Positions 18,211 to 25,624 of a stretch of 64,000 nucleotides of DNA are shown here, one piece after another. The stretch is from Aureimonas sp. AU20. GTDB lineage: Bacteria; Pseudomonadota; Alphaproteobacteria; Rhizobiales; Rhizobiaceae. The notes under the pieces are model-generated. The model searched no databases and was not told the DNA's origin. It saw nothing but the letters and a program-made list of their open reading frames with translations. Numbering within the stretch: position 1 is the first letter of the stretch; every line of letters starts with the position of its first letter. The stretch is taken from contig NZ_CP006367.1 in the NCBI RefSeq assembly GCF_001442755.1, forward strand, positions 1,798,001 through 1,862,000, given 5' to 3'. A program made the position numbers and the translations under genes.

Positions 18211-19454
18211 CGGGCAAGCTCCGCCCGGCGTCCGTTCGCCGGATCGGCGGCGGCGGAGGGAACGGGCGCGGGCGCGTCTGTGGCGTCGGCCGGGACGGGC
18301 GCCTGCACCGGTTCGCGCACCCGCACGTTCAAGCCCTCGCGCAGCTGCTGTAGACCCTCGCGCACCACGGGTTCGTTGGCCTTCAGCGTATCGGAGGCGA
18401 CGAGGATGCGGTCCACATTGCGCTCGATGATGCCGACGGGCTTCTTCACCGCCTTGCCGGCCTCGACGGTCCAGACATATGACCCCGCGCGCTCCCACTG
18501 GATGGCGAGCGGATCGACCGAGACATAGGTCTGGCCGGGAAATTCCATGGAAATGCCGAAGGACATGCCGGGGCGAAGAAGATCCTCCGCATTGTCCACC
18601 ACCGCTTCGGCGCGCAAGGTGCGGCTGGCCTCGTCGATGCGGCTGTCCAGCGCCGTCAGACGGCCCTGGAAGACGCGGCCCGTCCGCGTGGTCGGCTCGG
18701 CCGTCACGGTTTGGCCGATCGCCAATTCCGCCGCATAGGCTTCCGGCACGTTGAAGAGGATCTTCAGCTGCGAGCGGTCGTCCACCACCGCGATCTGGGT
18801 GGAGCTGTCCACGAGGTCGCCGATGTCGAGATCGAGAAGACCGACTCGGCCGGCGATCGGCGAGGTCACGTCGCGCTTGCGCAGCGCGATCTCGGCGGTC
18901 TGAAGGTCGAGCGCGGCGGCGTCCCGCGCGCGGGCCACCTCGTCGAGCTGTACGGCCGTGATGGCGGCGCCGGCCGAAAGCGACTGGTAGCGCTTGAGCT
19001 GGTCTTCGGCGGCGGTCAGCGCCAGCTTGGCCCGGTCCACCGCCACGCGCTCGGCGTCGTTCTGCAGCACGGCCAGTGTCGCGCCGGCCTTCACCACCTC
19101 GCCCGAGGCAAAGCCGATGCCCGCGACGATGCCCGTCGCATCGGCCCGGATGGCGACGGACCGAACGGCTTCGCCCGTGCCAAGCGCCCGTAGCCTGTCT
19201 CGCGTCACCGCCGGCAGAGCGGGGTCCACCACCACGAGCGGCGCGGCCTGATTGCCGTCCCGTCCGGCCGGAGTTGCGCCCACCTTCTCGGCATCTTCGG
19301 GGGACAGACGCGCGATTAGCTCCTTCGCCTGCTGCGGAAGGGGGAGGCCGCTTTCCAGAACCAACCGGCCGGGAAGCGGCGACAGCATCATCCAGACCCC
19401 CAGTGCCACCAGGAGAACGAGGACCGTGACGACGATCTGCCGGAGAAAAGCCAT
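18207..19454 (-). CDS. RND efflux periplasmic adaptor subunit (membrane fusion protein)
   Basis: The 415-residue HlyD/AcrA-family protein is anchored by a single N-terminal helix (about 7-25) rather than a lipobox. The lipoyl-like half motif AIRADATGIVAGIGFASGE, the coiled-coil hairpin (about 150-215), SPIAGRVGLLDLDIGDLV and the beta-barrel SQLKILFNVPEAY appear in order. About 60 extra residues precede the first lipoyl half. A Pro/Ala-rich tail ends the protein. The ATG at 19454 follows AAAGG at good spacing; a GTG 39 bases upstream is less likely. It is first in a two-gene operon with the RND permease. No local regulator is evident. Confidence 0.9.
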   Translation of the reverse strand: MAFLRQIVVTVLVLLVALGVWMMLSPLPGRLVLESGLPLPQQAKELIARLSPEDAEKVGATPAGRDGNQAAPLVVVDPALPAVTRDRLRALGTGEAVRSVAIRADATGIVAGIGFASGEVVKAGATLAVLQNDAERVAVDRAKLALTAAEDQLKRYQSLSAGAAITAVQLDEVARARDAAALDLQTAEIALRKRDVTSPIAGRVGLLDLDIGDLVDSSTQIAVVDDRSQLKILFNVPEAYAAELAIGQTVTAEPTTRTGRVFQGRLTALDSRIDEASRTLRAEAVVDNAEDLLRPGMSFGISMEFPGQTYVSVDPLAIQWERAGSYVWTVEAGKAVKKPVGIIERNVDRILVASDTLKANEPVVREGLQQLREGLNVRVREPVQAPVPADATDAPAPVPSAAADPANGRRAELAR

Positions 19455-19588
19455 GTCTGCCTTTGTCGGATCGGGAGCGGCGGATAGGGCCACTCTTCGC
19501 GGGGAACCTAGGGGAGGAAGCCCCAGGCCATGTCATAATTTTTGGTAAGGCTGGCTTAATGGGATGTGAATGGAATGGCAGAACGGCG

Positions 19589-19614
19589 AAAGGCCCGCGT
19601 GTTCGCGGGCCTTT
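19589..19614. terminator. bidirectional intrinsic terminator
   Basis: A perfect hairpin has arms AAAGGCCCGCG (19589-19599) and CGCGGGCCTTT (19604-19614) around a 4-base loop. It lies downstream of the PRC-barrel gene, which ends at 19656 on the minus strand, and insulates it from the efflux operon. Confidence 0.75.
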
Positions 19615-19655
19615 CCCTTGTCAGGCCGGCTCCTCACGAAGCCGACACGCTTTCG

Positions 19656-21212
19656 TTACTGAGCCTGAGTGGTGGCCGGAATGTCGCCCGGGTTGGCGAC
19701 ACGCATGGAGTCGCGGTTCTGGGCGTAGCTGTCGCGCTTGTATTCCGGCGCGTTGCGCAGCTGATCCTGCGTGAACTGCGTGGTCAGCGTCACGCGGCCG
19801 CTGGAGTCGCGCAGGAACTGCAGATTGTCCATCGCGACCGCCACCGGCTTGGCGCCGATGCCGAGGAAGCCGCCGACATCCACGATCACCGCATCGACCT
19901 GACCCTGCGGGGTCAGAGCGAGATCGCCGATCGAGCCGATCGTCTGATTGTCCGGCCCGTAGACCGTGGTGCCCATCAGATTGTCGGCCGAAAGTTCGGC
20001 GCCGGTGATCGGCGAGCCGTTCGCCATGGGCTGCGTGCCGCCGGTCGAGGCCGTGGACGTGGCATCGGTCGTGTCGGTGGCCATGCCGGTCGTCGCCGTG
20101 CCCGCAGCCATTCCGGCCGTACCTGCCGCTGTGCCGGCTGCCATGCCCGTGGTGCCTGTCGTCACGCCGGTCGTCGCCGTGGTGTTGGCCGCCATCTCGC
20201 TCGGCTTTTCATCGGCGAAGGAAGGAGCGTTCTTCAACTGATCCTTGGTCGCCGCCAGCATGGCATGCGGCTCGTTGTTCTCGCCGCGCGTCATCGAGAT
20301 ATTGTCGAAGGGAACGCCGACATCCTTTTGGCCGATGCCGAGGAAGCCGCCGACGCCGACCACGAAACCATCGACCCGGCCCGCCGAGGAGACGATCAGG
20401 TTGTTGATATCACCGATGCGCTCGGAGCTGGTGTTCGCGCCGGCATAGACATTGTCGCCCACGAGGTTGGAAGCGAGATAGTCCTCAGCACCCAGCGTCG
20501 CGAGGTAGCCGCCTTCAGCCGAAGCGGTCGCCATTCCGGTGGTGGCCGGCTGGGTCGTGCTGGCGGCCATATCGGTCTGCGGGGCTATGGCGCCGGTCGT
20601 CGCCGTACCAGCGGCCGTGGTGCCGGAGGCCATCGTGCCGGTTGCGTCCGGCGTGGCGGTGGTCGCCATACCCGGCGCGGTGGCCGTAGCCGTCGTGCCC
20701 GTGCCCATCGCCGCGTTGGTCTCGGCCGGTGTGGTGAAAACCGGGGCCGAGGTCAGCTGCTCGCGCGAGGCGGTCAGCACGGCGCGGGGCTCGTTGTTCG
20801 CGCCCATCGTCCAATTGATCTGATTGAAGGGCACGGCGATCGTCTTGGACTGGTCGCCAAGATAGGCGCCGGTGTCGATCACCACAGCCTTCACCGTGCC
20901 GTCGGCGGCGACGATCAGGTTCTCGATCTCGCCGGCTTCGTCGGAATTGGCGTCCGCCGAGGCGTAGACATTCATGTCCATGAAATCGTCGGCAAGATAC
21001 TGGTTCTCGCCCAGACGCTCGATGTAGGCGATGTCGGCGGTCGAGGCGGCGTCAGTCGGAGCAGCAGCAGTGGTGCCGGACATGGCGCCTGTGCCTGCAC
21101 CCTGGGTCGTCATTGCGGGCTCGGTGGCGGTCGTCGGGGCGGCGCTCTGGGCGAAGGCGCCGGTGGCGAGGACCGTTGCGAGGGCGGTTGTCGCGAGGAG
21201 CTTGCGAACCAT
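19656..21212 (-). CDS. exported protein with three PRC-barrel domains
   Basis: The 518-residue product starts with a clear signal peptide (MVRKLLATTALATVLATGAFAQ) after a GGAG ribosome site; an upstream in-frame start is ignored. Three PRC-barrel units (about 60-155, 245-335, 410-505) share the pattern [DN]-x-V/T-Y-G/A, then xIGDIxxLI, a D/GxVxxVVV strand, GG-F/Y-LGIG-x-K and a VxxDNL/I element. They are joined by linkers made almost entirely of Thr, Ala, Gly and Met. PRC-barrels are small beta folds used in RNA processing and photosynthetic reaction centres; exported multi-copy versions are common in Hyphomicrobiales but undefined. A GGAAC-N16-GGTT element upstream (21290-21314) suggests EcfG control. 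Confidence 0.85.
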   Translation of the reverse strand: MVRKLLATTALATVLATGAFAQSAAPTTATEPAMTTQGAGTGAMSGTTAAAPTDAASTADIAYIERLGENQYLADDFMDMNVYASADANSDEAGEIENLIVAADGTVKAVVIDTGAYLGDQSKTIAVPFNQINWTMGANNEPRAVLTASREQLTSAPVFTTPAETNAAMGTGTTATATAPGMATTATPDATGTMASGTTAAGTATTGAIAPQTDMAASTTQPATTGMATASAEGGYLATLGAEDYLASNLVGDNVYAGANTSSERIGDINNLIVSSAGRVDGFVVGVGGFLGIGQKDVGVPFDNISMTRGENNEPHAMLAATKDQLKNAPSFADEKPSEMAANTTATTGVTTGTTGMAAGTAAGTAGMAAGTATTGMATDTTDATSTASTGGTQPMANGSPITGAELSADNLMGTTVYGPDNQTIGSIGDLALTPQGQVDAVIVDVGGFLGIGAKPVAVAMDNLQFLRDSSGRVTLTTQFTQDQLRNAPEYKRDSYAQNRDSMRVANPGDIPATTQAQ

Positions 21213-21289
21213 TCGAGTTCTCCCTTTAAGAAATGTCCCCATGCGGGGAAGATCCGGCGCCGCGAACCGCGTCGCCTTTCGAGGGGGTT

Positions 21290-21314
21290 AACCGCAAGGG
21301 AATGCCCGGGTTCC
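21290..21314 (-). promoter_or_regulatory. candidate EcfG-type promoter of the PRC-barrel gene
   Basis: On the minus strand GGAAC (21314-21310), a 16-base spacer and GGTT (21293-21290) resemble the general stress promoter GGAAC-N16/17-CGTT with one mismatch in the -10. It lies about 78 bases upstream of the start codon. Confidence 0.5.
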
Positions 21315-21359
21315 GACACGGGGCGAAAACGCCTTCGTGACGAGCACCCCTTGCATCGT

Positions 21360-21524
21360 TCACGCGAAGGCGATCACGCCGAAGAAGAGAAGCAAGAGAA
21401 AGCCGATCAGCACGATCAGGATCAGCACCTTGGCAATGCCGGCGGAGGCGCCCGCGACGCCCCGAAAGCCGAGGAGACTCGCGATCGCGGCAACGACCAG
21501 AAGAATGACGATCCATTCAAGCAT
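21360..21524 (-). CDS. DUF1328 (UPF0391) small membrane protein
   Basis: This 54-residue protein has two hydrophobic helices around the family core ASLLGFRGVAGASAGIAKVL, beginning MLEWIVILLVVA. The family (E. coli YtjA-like) is widespread and often stress-induced, with no defined biochemical role. The bases just before the start form a palindrome, GGAAAGGGCCTTTCC (21525-21539), that includes the ribosome-binding AAAGG. A perfect EcfG-type promoter lies 56 bases upstream, so membership of the general stress regulon is strongly suggested. Confidence 0.88.
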   Translation of the reverse strand: MLEWIVILLVVAAIASLLGFRGVAGASAGIAKVLILIVLIGFLLLLFFGVIAFA

Positions 21525-21579
21525 GGAAAGGGCCTTTCCCTTTTGTGAGCGCCGCGCCTGCCGCGGTTCAGTCACTTCA

Positions 21580-21605
21580 AACGGCCTGCTCCCGGCGGGA
21601 GTTCC
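21580..21605 (-). promoter_or_regulatory. perfect EcfG (general stress) promoter of the DUF1328 gene
   Basis: The minus strand reads GGAAC (21605-21601), a 17-base spacer, then CGTT (21583-21580), an exact match to the alphaproteobacterial EcfG consensus. Transcription from about 21573 would give a 5' leader near 48 bases. The ecfG gene itself is 3 kb away. Confidence 0.8.
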
Positions 21606-21703
21606 CCGGCTCGCGGCCACGTATCCGCCCGCTCTCCTGCTTTCGTGAGGGCGCCCCATATGAGGGCTCGAAACCGGCTCAAGCAGCGAGGCCTATCGGC
21701 GTC

Positions 21704-22615
21704 ATGAAGGTTCATGCCCTCCTCAACCGTGGCGGCGGGACGCTGCGGACCCTGGATCTCGACATCCTCAGCGCCTTGATCTGCGACGAGTTCCGCATGC
21801 ACGGCCACGAGATCGAGGTGGATCTTCTTTCTGGCGAGGAGCTGATCGGCAGCATCCGCGAGCATTCTGAGCGCAGCGATCTCGACGTGCTGATGGTGGG
21901 CGGGGGAGACGGAACGGTGTCCGCAGCGGCGGCGGCCGTCGCCCATTCGCCGGTCGCGCTCGGCGTGCTCCCGGCGGGCACGATGAACCTCTTCGCGCGC
22001 TCGCTGCAAATCCCGCTCGAACTCGAACAGGCCATTCGCGCCCTGTCGACGGGGCGGATCGTCGAGGTGGATATCGCCAGCGTCAACGACGAGTTCTTCA
22101 TCCACCAGTTCGCCGTCGGCCTCCATGCCCGTATGGTGCGCACGCGCGACAAGATCGACTATGGCTCGAAGGTCGGAAAGATGTGGGCCAGCGTCAAGGC
22201 GGTGGTCTCGGCCGTTCGCAGCCTGCCGCTAGTGGATCTCGAAATAGAGATCGACGGCAAGCGTGAATCCATCCGCACCCCGGCGGTCGCCATCTCCAAC
22301 AATCTTTATGGCGACGGCCATATGCCCTTCGCGGACGATCCGCAGGCTGGCCGGCTCGGCATCTACCTCATGCGCTCGCACGACCGGGCGGCCATGCTCA
22401 AGATGACCATGGACATGATGCGCGGAGCCTGGAAGGCGAACAAGGACCTGACGGTCACCGAGGCTGACTCGATCCGCATCGTCTATGGCGGTCGCAAGAC
22501 CCATAGCCGCGCCGTGATGGATGGCGAGCTCAAGAATCTCGACCGCGTCTCCGACGTCACGATCCATCGCCGGGGGCTGAAAGTGCTTGTGCCGGAAAGC
22601 GCGACGATCGATTGA
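21704..22615 (+). CDS. diacylglycerol kinase family lipid kinase
   Basis: The 303-residue protein has the DAGK catalytic domain (about 1-130), with the nucleotide-binding GGGDGTVSAAAAA and GVLPAGTMNLFARSL, and the C-terminal YegS/BmrU-type beta domain (AVAISNNLYGDG, GELKNLDRVSDVTI). It should phosphorylate a lipid alcohol such as diacylglycerol or a sphingoid base at the membrane; the substrate cannot be read from sequence. The start was placed at MKVHALLNRGGG, the usual family N-terminus, with GAGG about 12 bases upstream. It stands alone among the minus-strand stress genes. Confidence 0.87.
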   Translation: MKVHALLNRGGGTLRTLDLDILSALICDEFRMHGHEIEVDLLSGEELIGSIREHSERSDLDVLMVGGGDGTVSAAAAAVAHSPVALGVLPAGTMNLFARSLQIPLELEQAIRALSTGRIVEVDIASVNDEFFIHQFAVGLHARMVRTRDKIDYGSKVGKMWASVKAVVSAVRSLPLVDLEIEIDGKRESIRTPAVAISNNLYGDGHMPFADDPQAGRLGIYLMRSHDRAAMLKMTMDMMRGAWKANKDLTVTEADSIRIVYGGRKTHSRAVMDGELKNLDRVSDVTIHRRGLKVLVPESATID

Positions 22616-22623
22616 ACCGAAAA

Positions 22624-22658
22624 CCCCTCGCACCGTCCTTTGACGACGGTGCGAGGGG
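22624..22658. terminator. bidirectional terminator between convergent genes
   Basis: Perfect 14-base arms CCCCTCGCACCGTC (22624-22637) and GACGGTGCGAGGGG (22645-22658) flank a 7-base loop. On the minus strand the stem is followed by TTTT, so it best serves the gene ending at 22684; it also faces the lipid kinase stop. Confidence 0.8.
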
Positions 22659-22683
22659 CGGAAGGTCTTATGGCGGCGGTGCG

Positions 22684-23049
22684 TTACCGGACTTCGTTGT
22701 CGAAATCGTCCGGCGCCCGGGCATCGCTGCGGCTGTCCGGGTCCATGCCGACCGATTCCAGCGTCCCATAGGCATGGCCGCCTTCGGCCAGCATGGTAAT
22801 GGCGTCGCGGATTTGCATCTCGATCGGCTCGAACTCGCTGCCCCTGTCGATGTCGGAGCGATCTTCGAACTGCCCAGCAAGAGCTGCAAGACGAGACTGC
22901 TTCTCCTCGATCGTCATGGCGGGATTGTTCAAGATGTCGTCGATCTCGTCCTGCGTGACCGGCTGGGCGATGCCCGGGGTATCGTCGTCGGCCCCGACTT
23001 CAGTGGTCTGTCCGGTCAGGCTGCGGTCGAAGCGTTGCGTGTCGCTCAT
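22684..23049 (-). CDS. conserved hypothetical protein, acidic, 121 residues
   Basis: I do not recognise a named family. The protein is hydrophilic and acidic, has no signal peptide or membrane helix, and begins MSDTQRFDRSLTGQT. Its middle (TQDEIDDILNNPAMTIEEKQ, then LAALAGQF) looks helical, and the C-terminus is Asp/Arg-rich. The start follows GGGAGACGCATC, a good ribosome site. A GCAAC-N16-CGTT element lies 27 bases upstream (23076-23100), one mismatch from the EcfG consensus. With its neighbours it probably belongs to the general stress set. Confidence 0.75.
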   Translation of the reverse strand: MSDTQRFDRSLTGQTTEVGADDDTPGIAQPVTQDEIDDILNNPAMTIEEKQSRLAALAGQFEDRSDIDRGSEFEPIEMQIRDAITMLAEGGHAYGTLESVGMDPDSRSDARAPDDFDNEVR

Positions 23050-23075
23050 GATGCGTCTCCCATTCTCTTGGGTCA

Positions 23076-23100
23076 AACGCCGGACGGGGAGGGTGGTTGC
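23076..23100 (-). promoter_or_regulatory. candidate EcfG-type promoter of the 121-residue protein gene
   Basis: The minus strand reads GCAAC (23100-23096), 16 bases, then CGTT (23079-23076). The -10 is exact and the -35 has one mismatch to GGAAC. Position relative to the start codon at 23049 is suitable. Confidence 0.45.
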
Positions 23101-23190
23101 GCCCCACATGGGCAACAGAGCGAGGACACGAAAAACCCGGCCGAAGCGCGAAGGCTGGCCGGGTCGGGTTCGTCGAGTCGAAAATTGAGT

Positions 23191-23463
23191 CTACTGCTGG
23201 CCGGACGTGCCGGACGCCTGACCCGTGTTGCTGTTGGACTGCGACGGTGTGACGGTCGTGCCGCTGCTCGGGGTCGGCGTGGCGGGAGCCGAACTGACGC
23301 CGGAATTGGCGGCGCCGCCGATATTTTGATCCGGCAGCGCGCTGCCATAGATGCCAAGTCCCGCGAAGACGATCAGGGCCAGCGCAAGTCCGCCCAGAAG
23401 AACGTAAAGAACCGGGCGACCGGACCGACCCTGGCGGGCCTTATTTGTGTTGAGCTCCGCCAT
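23191..23463 (-). CDS. small single-pass membrane protein with Ser/Thr/Gln-rich tail
   Basis: The 90-residue product (second of two adjacent ATGs, six bases after AGGAG) has a short basic N-terminus with RQGRSGR, one membrane helix (about 17-38, VLYVLLGGLALALIVFAGLG) and a low-complexity exported tail rich in Ser, Thr, Asn, Gly and Gln. No family is recognised. Topology is predicted as N-in with the tail in the periplasm. It sits in the run of small envelope genes next to the stress regulators; its upstream sequence has only a poor EcfG-like element. Confidence 0.7.
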   Translation of the reverse strand: MAELNTNKARQGRSGRPVLYVLLGGLALALIVFAGLGIYGSALPDQNIGGAANSGVSSAPATPTPSSGTTVTPSQSNSNTGQASGTSGQQ

Positions 23464-23549
23464 CATCCACTCCTGTGATCGGGCCATATGAGCGGTCAAT
23501 TCCTGGACGCGCAAAACGATCCATGAGCGAACCGGAATTCCGACATACA

Positions 23550-23582
23550 AAAGGGTGAGGCGCGTTTGGCGTCTCACCCTTT
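23550..23582 (-). terminator. terminator of the DUF883/holin-like operon
   Basis: Arms 23550-23562 and 23570-23582 (core GGGTGAGGCG with CGTCTCACCC, one G-T pair) form a strong hairpin. On the minus strand it is followed by TTTTGTATG. It lies 33 bases past the stop of the gene ending at 23616. Confidence 0.75.
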
Positions 23583-23615
23583 CAACGGATCGATCCTGGT
23601 CCGTCGCCGTCCCGG

Positions 23616-24056
23616 TCAGTCGTGGTCGCGGTACCCTCGAAGAGCCATGAACAGGCCCCAGACCGAGGCGAGCCCGACTGGCACGAGGAGAAGGCCCTTG
23701 CGCCGACGCAGCATCCTGAAGATCAACGGCAGGTTGGACACGGCCGCGACGCTGGCGATCGAGGCGACGTCCCGCTGCACCCGGTCACGCGCGCGCTGGC
23801 GAGGGGGCCGGCGGGCCACCATCAGCACGACATACATGATGGCGACGCCTATCAGGCACACGACGCCGAAACCGATGGACGTCTGAACGTGGCCGTAGCG
23901 GAACGCGAGCCATGTGAAGAGCGCGTTGAGTAGGAAGGCGATCGCGGCAAGACCCAAAAGGGCCATGACGATGTAGAGGACCAGCGCCGTGCGAAGGCGC
24001 GCGATATAGATCGACGCCTCGCCGGTGAAGACTTTGGTGATGAGCTGACCGAGCAT
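23616..24056 (-). CDS. phage-holin-like (YqjE/Actinobacterial-holin superfamily type) membrane protein
   Basis: The 146-residue protein has two adjacent N-proximal helices (about 25-48 and 58-82) and a third near the C-terminus (LLLVPVGLASVWGLFMALRG), with a basic stretch RRPPRQRARDRVQRD between. The arrangement of an amphipathic start and paired helices resembles the holin-like family often found behind DUF883/ElaB genes. It starts 3 bases after the DUF883 gene, so the two form an operon, comparable to E. coli yqjD-yqjE. There is no phage context; a role in envelope stress is more likely than lysis. Confidence 0.68.
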   Translation of the reverse strand: MLGQLITKVFTGEASIYIARLRTALVLYIVMALLGLAAIAFLLNALFTWLAFRYGHVQTSIGFGVVCLIGVAIMYVVLMVARRPPRQRARDRVQRDVASIASVAAVSNLPLIFRMLRRRKGLLLVPVGLASVWGLFMALRGYRDHD

Positions 24057-24059
24057 TGA

Positions 24060-24404
24060 TCAGTTTTTGAAGAGACGCGCGTAGAGATAGCCGACGGCGG
24101 CGGCGATCAGAACGCTCTTGATCGGCTCGGCGCGCACGCGCTCGCTGACCTGCTCCTCGAACTCGCCGGCGGTTTCCTGCGCATGGCGGAAATAGCGCTC
24201 GCCCCGGTCGCGAACTTCGTCGCGCAGCGCGAAGGCCTGCGAACGCGCGTCGTCGGCGCGACCACCGGCGATCGTCTTCAGCGTCTCCACCACCTGGGCC
24301 ACGTCCTCGCGCAGCTTGGCGACCTGAGACTCCAGATCACCTTCCGCCTGACGCGTCTCGGAATCGTTGGACTGGGAGAAATCGGAAGGCGTGCTGTCGG
24401 ACAT
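24060..24404 (-). CDS. DUF883 (ElaB/YqjD-like) tail-anchored protein
   Basis: The 114-residue protein has a Ser/Asp-rich N-terminus, a long charged helix likely to form a coiled coil (about 20-85) and a C-terminal DUF883 anchor (VRAEPIKSVLIAAAVGYLYA). E. coli ElaB, YqjD and YgaM are stationary-phase inner membrane proteins, and YqjD binds ribosomes. Here it heads an operon with the holin-like gene. An EcfG-like GGAAC-N16-CATT lies at 24481-24505, fitting stress induction. Confidence 0.82.
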   Translation of the reverse strand: MSDSTPSDFSQSNDSETRQAEGDLESQVAKLREDVAQVVETLKTIAGGRADDARSQAFALRDEVRDRGERYFRHAQETAGEFEEQVSERVRAEPIKSVLIAAAVGYLYARLFKN

Positions 24405-24480
24405 GGAGAACTCCTTGAATAGGCTGGTCGAGATCGACGGAACGATAGAGGGCCATCGCTCTCCAATGGCCAGTCTTTAG

Positions 24481-24505
24481 AATGGTGGTCCGAACGGGTT
24501 GTTCC
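24481..24505 (-). promoter_or_regulatory. candidate EcfG-type promoter of the DUF883 operon
   Basis: The minus strand reads GGAAC (24505-24501), a 16-base spacer and CATT (24484-24481): exact -35 and one mismatch in the -10 relative to CGTT. It is about 77 bases from the start codon, in the 160-base gap after ecfG. Confidence 0.45.
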
Positions 24506-24564
24506 CTTGTGCAGTGCAAAAACCTGCGTCGCGGGAAACGGGACCCTAAAACACGGCATGCGTA

Positions 24565-25116
24565 TCAAGCCGCCGGCGCGACGCCGATGATTTGGGAAGA
24601 AATCGAGTCCGGCCCGAACTCGCCGTCCCCCTCGATGCCGAGAAGATCGGACATGCGGGTACGGGCGCGCGACACGCGACTCTTGATCGTGCCGACCGCG
24701 CATTTGCAAATCTCGGCCGCTTCCTCGTAGGAAAAGCCAGAGGCGCCGATCAGGATCAGCGCTTCGCGCTGGTCGTCCGGCAGTTGGTCCAGCGCTTTGC
24801 GGAAGTCCTGCAGGTCGAGATGGCCTTGCTGCTCGGGATGACCCGCAAGCTGCATGGCATGAATGCCGTCCACGTCTTGGACCTCGCGGCCCTTCTTGCG
24901 CATCTGCGTATAGAACTCGTTGCGAAGGATCGTGAAAAGCCAAGCCTTGAGATTGGTGCCCGGCTGGAACGTGTGCTGCTTGTCCCACGCCTTGACCAGC
25001 GTTTCCTGCACGAGATCGTCGGCGCGGTCGAACGAGCCGGCCAGCGAGGCGGCGAAGGCGCGCAGGTTGGGAATGATGGCGATCAATTCACGGCGGAAGT
25101 CCGGCTCCTGTGCCAT
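24565..25116 (-). CDS. ecfG: EcfG family ECF sigma factor (general stress response)
   Basis: The 183-residue sigma factor has region 2 (about 20-90: DRADDLVQETLVKAW, TNLKAWLFTILRNEFY) and region 4 (about 115-170: DDQREALILIGASGFSYEEA, then GTIKSRVSRARTRM). The sequence is typical of EcfG, the alphaproteobacterial general stress sigma factor. NepR, encoded just upstream with a 6-base gap, sequesters it until phosphorylated PhyR titrates NepR away. The final 20 residues are a short extra tail. Its regulon likely includes several flanking genes, judged from promoter-like elements. Confidence 0.95.
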   Translation of the reverse strand: MAQEPDFRRELIAIIPNLRAFAASLAGSFDRADDLVQETLVKAWDKQHTFQPGTNLKAWLFTILRNEFYTQMRKKGREVQDVDGIHAMQLAGHPEQQGHLDLQDFRKALDQLPDDQREALILIGASGFSYEEAAEICKCAVGTIKSRVSRARTRMSDLLGIEGDGEFGPDSISSQIIGVAPAA

Positions 25117-25122
25117 AGAGAA

Positions 25123-25341
25123 TCAACCCTGCTTCGGGGTTTTGGTGGCGGATTCGGCAGCATCCAAGGCGTCGAGAAGCGACAGGAACCGATCCGGCAC
25201 CGGCTCGCTCGCCACATCGTCGTAATAGGCCTTGAGGCGCTTGCCGATGGCCGAACTCGAGCCGAGATCGGTCGAGCCGCCAGGCGCGGGCATAGTGTCC
25301 GGCTGCGGCTGCGCACCCTCTCTGTTGTCGCGATCTTCCAT
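25123..25341 (-). CDS. nepR: NepR anti-sigma factor
   Basis: The 72-residue product contains the NepR helical core IGKRLKAYYDDVASEPVPDR followed by FLSLLDALDAAE, the part that binds both EcfG and the sigma-like domain of PhyR. I chose the ATG at 25341, five bases after AGGA; alternatives at 25362 (ATG) and 25386 (GTG) would add up to 15 disordered residues. It is co-transcribed with ecfG and divergent from phyR, the classic arrangement. Confidence 0.92.
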   Translation of the reverse strand: MEDRDNREGAQPQPDTMPAPGGSTDLGSSSAIGKRLKAYYDDVASEPVPDRFLSLLDALDAAESATKTPKQG

Positions 25342-25624
25342 TCGTTCCTGTACCCTTGTCATGCTCGTCTGGGCCGCCGCCTTCACGTCGTCATGTCAGG
25401 TACATGTGGGAGTGTCCCTCTTTCTCAAGTCCGGTGCGCGGATAGGCGTCAAATATTCTGGAGGCGCACTGGCGCTTCCCGATCCATGCCTTAACTAGAC
25501 CGAAGCTGCGGGTTGCCGATCGGGTTCCACCGAACCGTCGATTGCGCCTATCTTCGATTACGCGGAGAGGGCAGTCAGATCCGCCGGCCCCAGGGCCGGT
25601 TCATAGAGTTACGAGGGGAATTCC
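25342..25624. promoter_or_regulatory. nepR/phyR divergent intergenic region
   Basis: This 283-base region carries promoters for both directions. GTTCC at 25524-25528 provides a minus-strand GGAAC, but the base set 17 positions on is GCTT rather than CGTT, so autoregulation by EcfG is not clearly shown. No plus-strand GGAAC was found. AGTTACGAGGGGAA at 25607-25620 provides the phyR ribosome site. Confidence 0.4.

Noticed and set aside
18211..19536. N-terminal extension of the RND permease by about 440 residues
   Set aside because: The extension overlaps the adaptor gene in another frame; the start at 18210 overlapping the adaptor stop gives the normal permease N-terminus.
23515..23541. EcfG promoter before the small single-pass membrane protein gene
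   Set aside because: The best reading is GGAAT-N18-CGTT, with a -35 mismatch and a spacer too long.
23616..24056. Prophage remnant suggested by the holin-like protein
   Set aside because: No other phage gene nearby; the pairing with DUF883 is a common chromosomal stress arrangement.
25504..25528. EcfG promoter for nepR-ecfG (GGAAC at 25528-25524)
   Set aside because: The -10 position reads GCTT at 17 bases, two mismatches from CGTT; too weak to claim.
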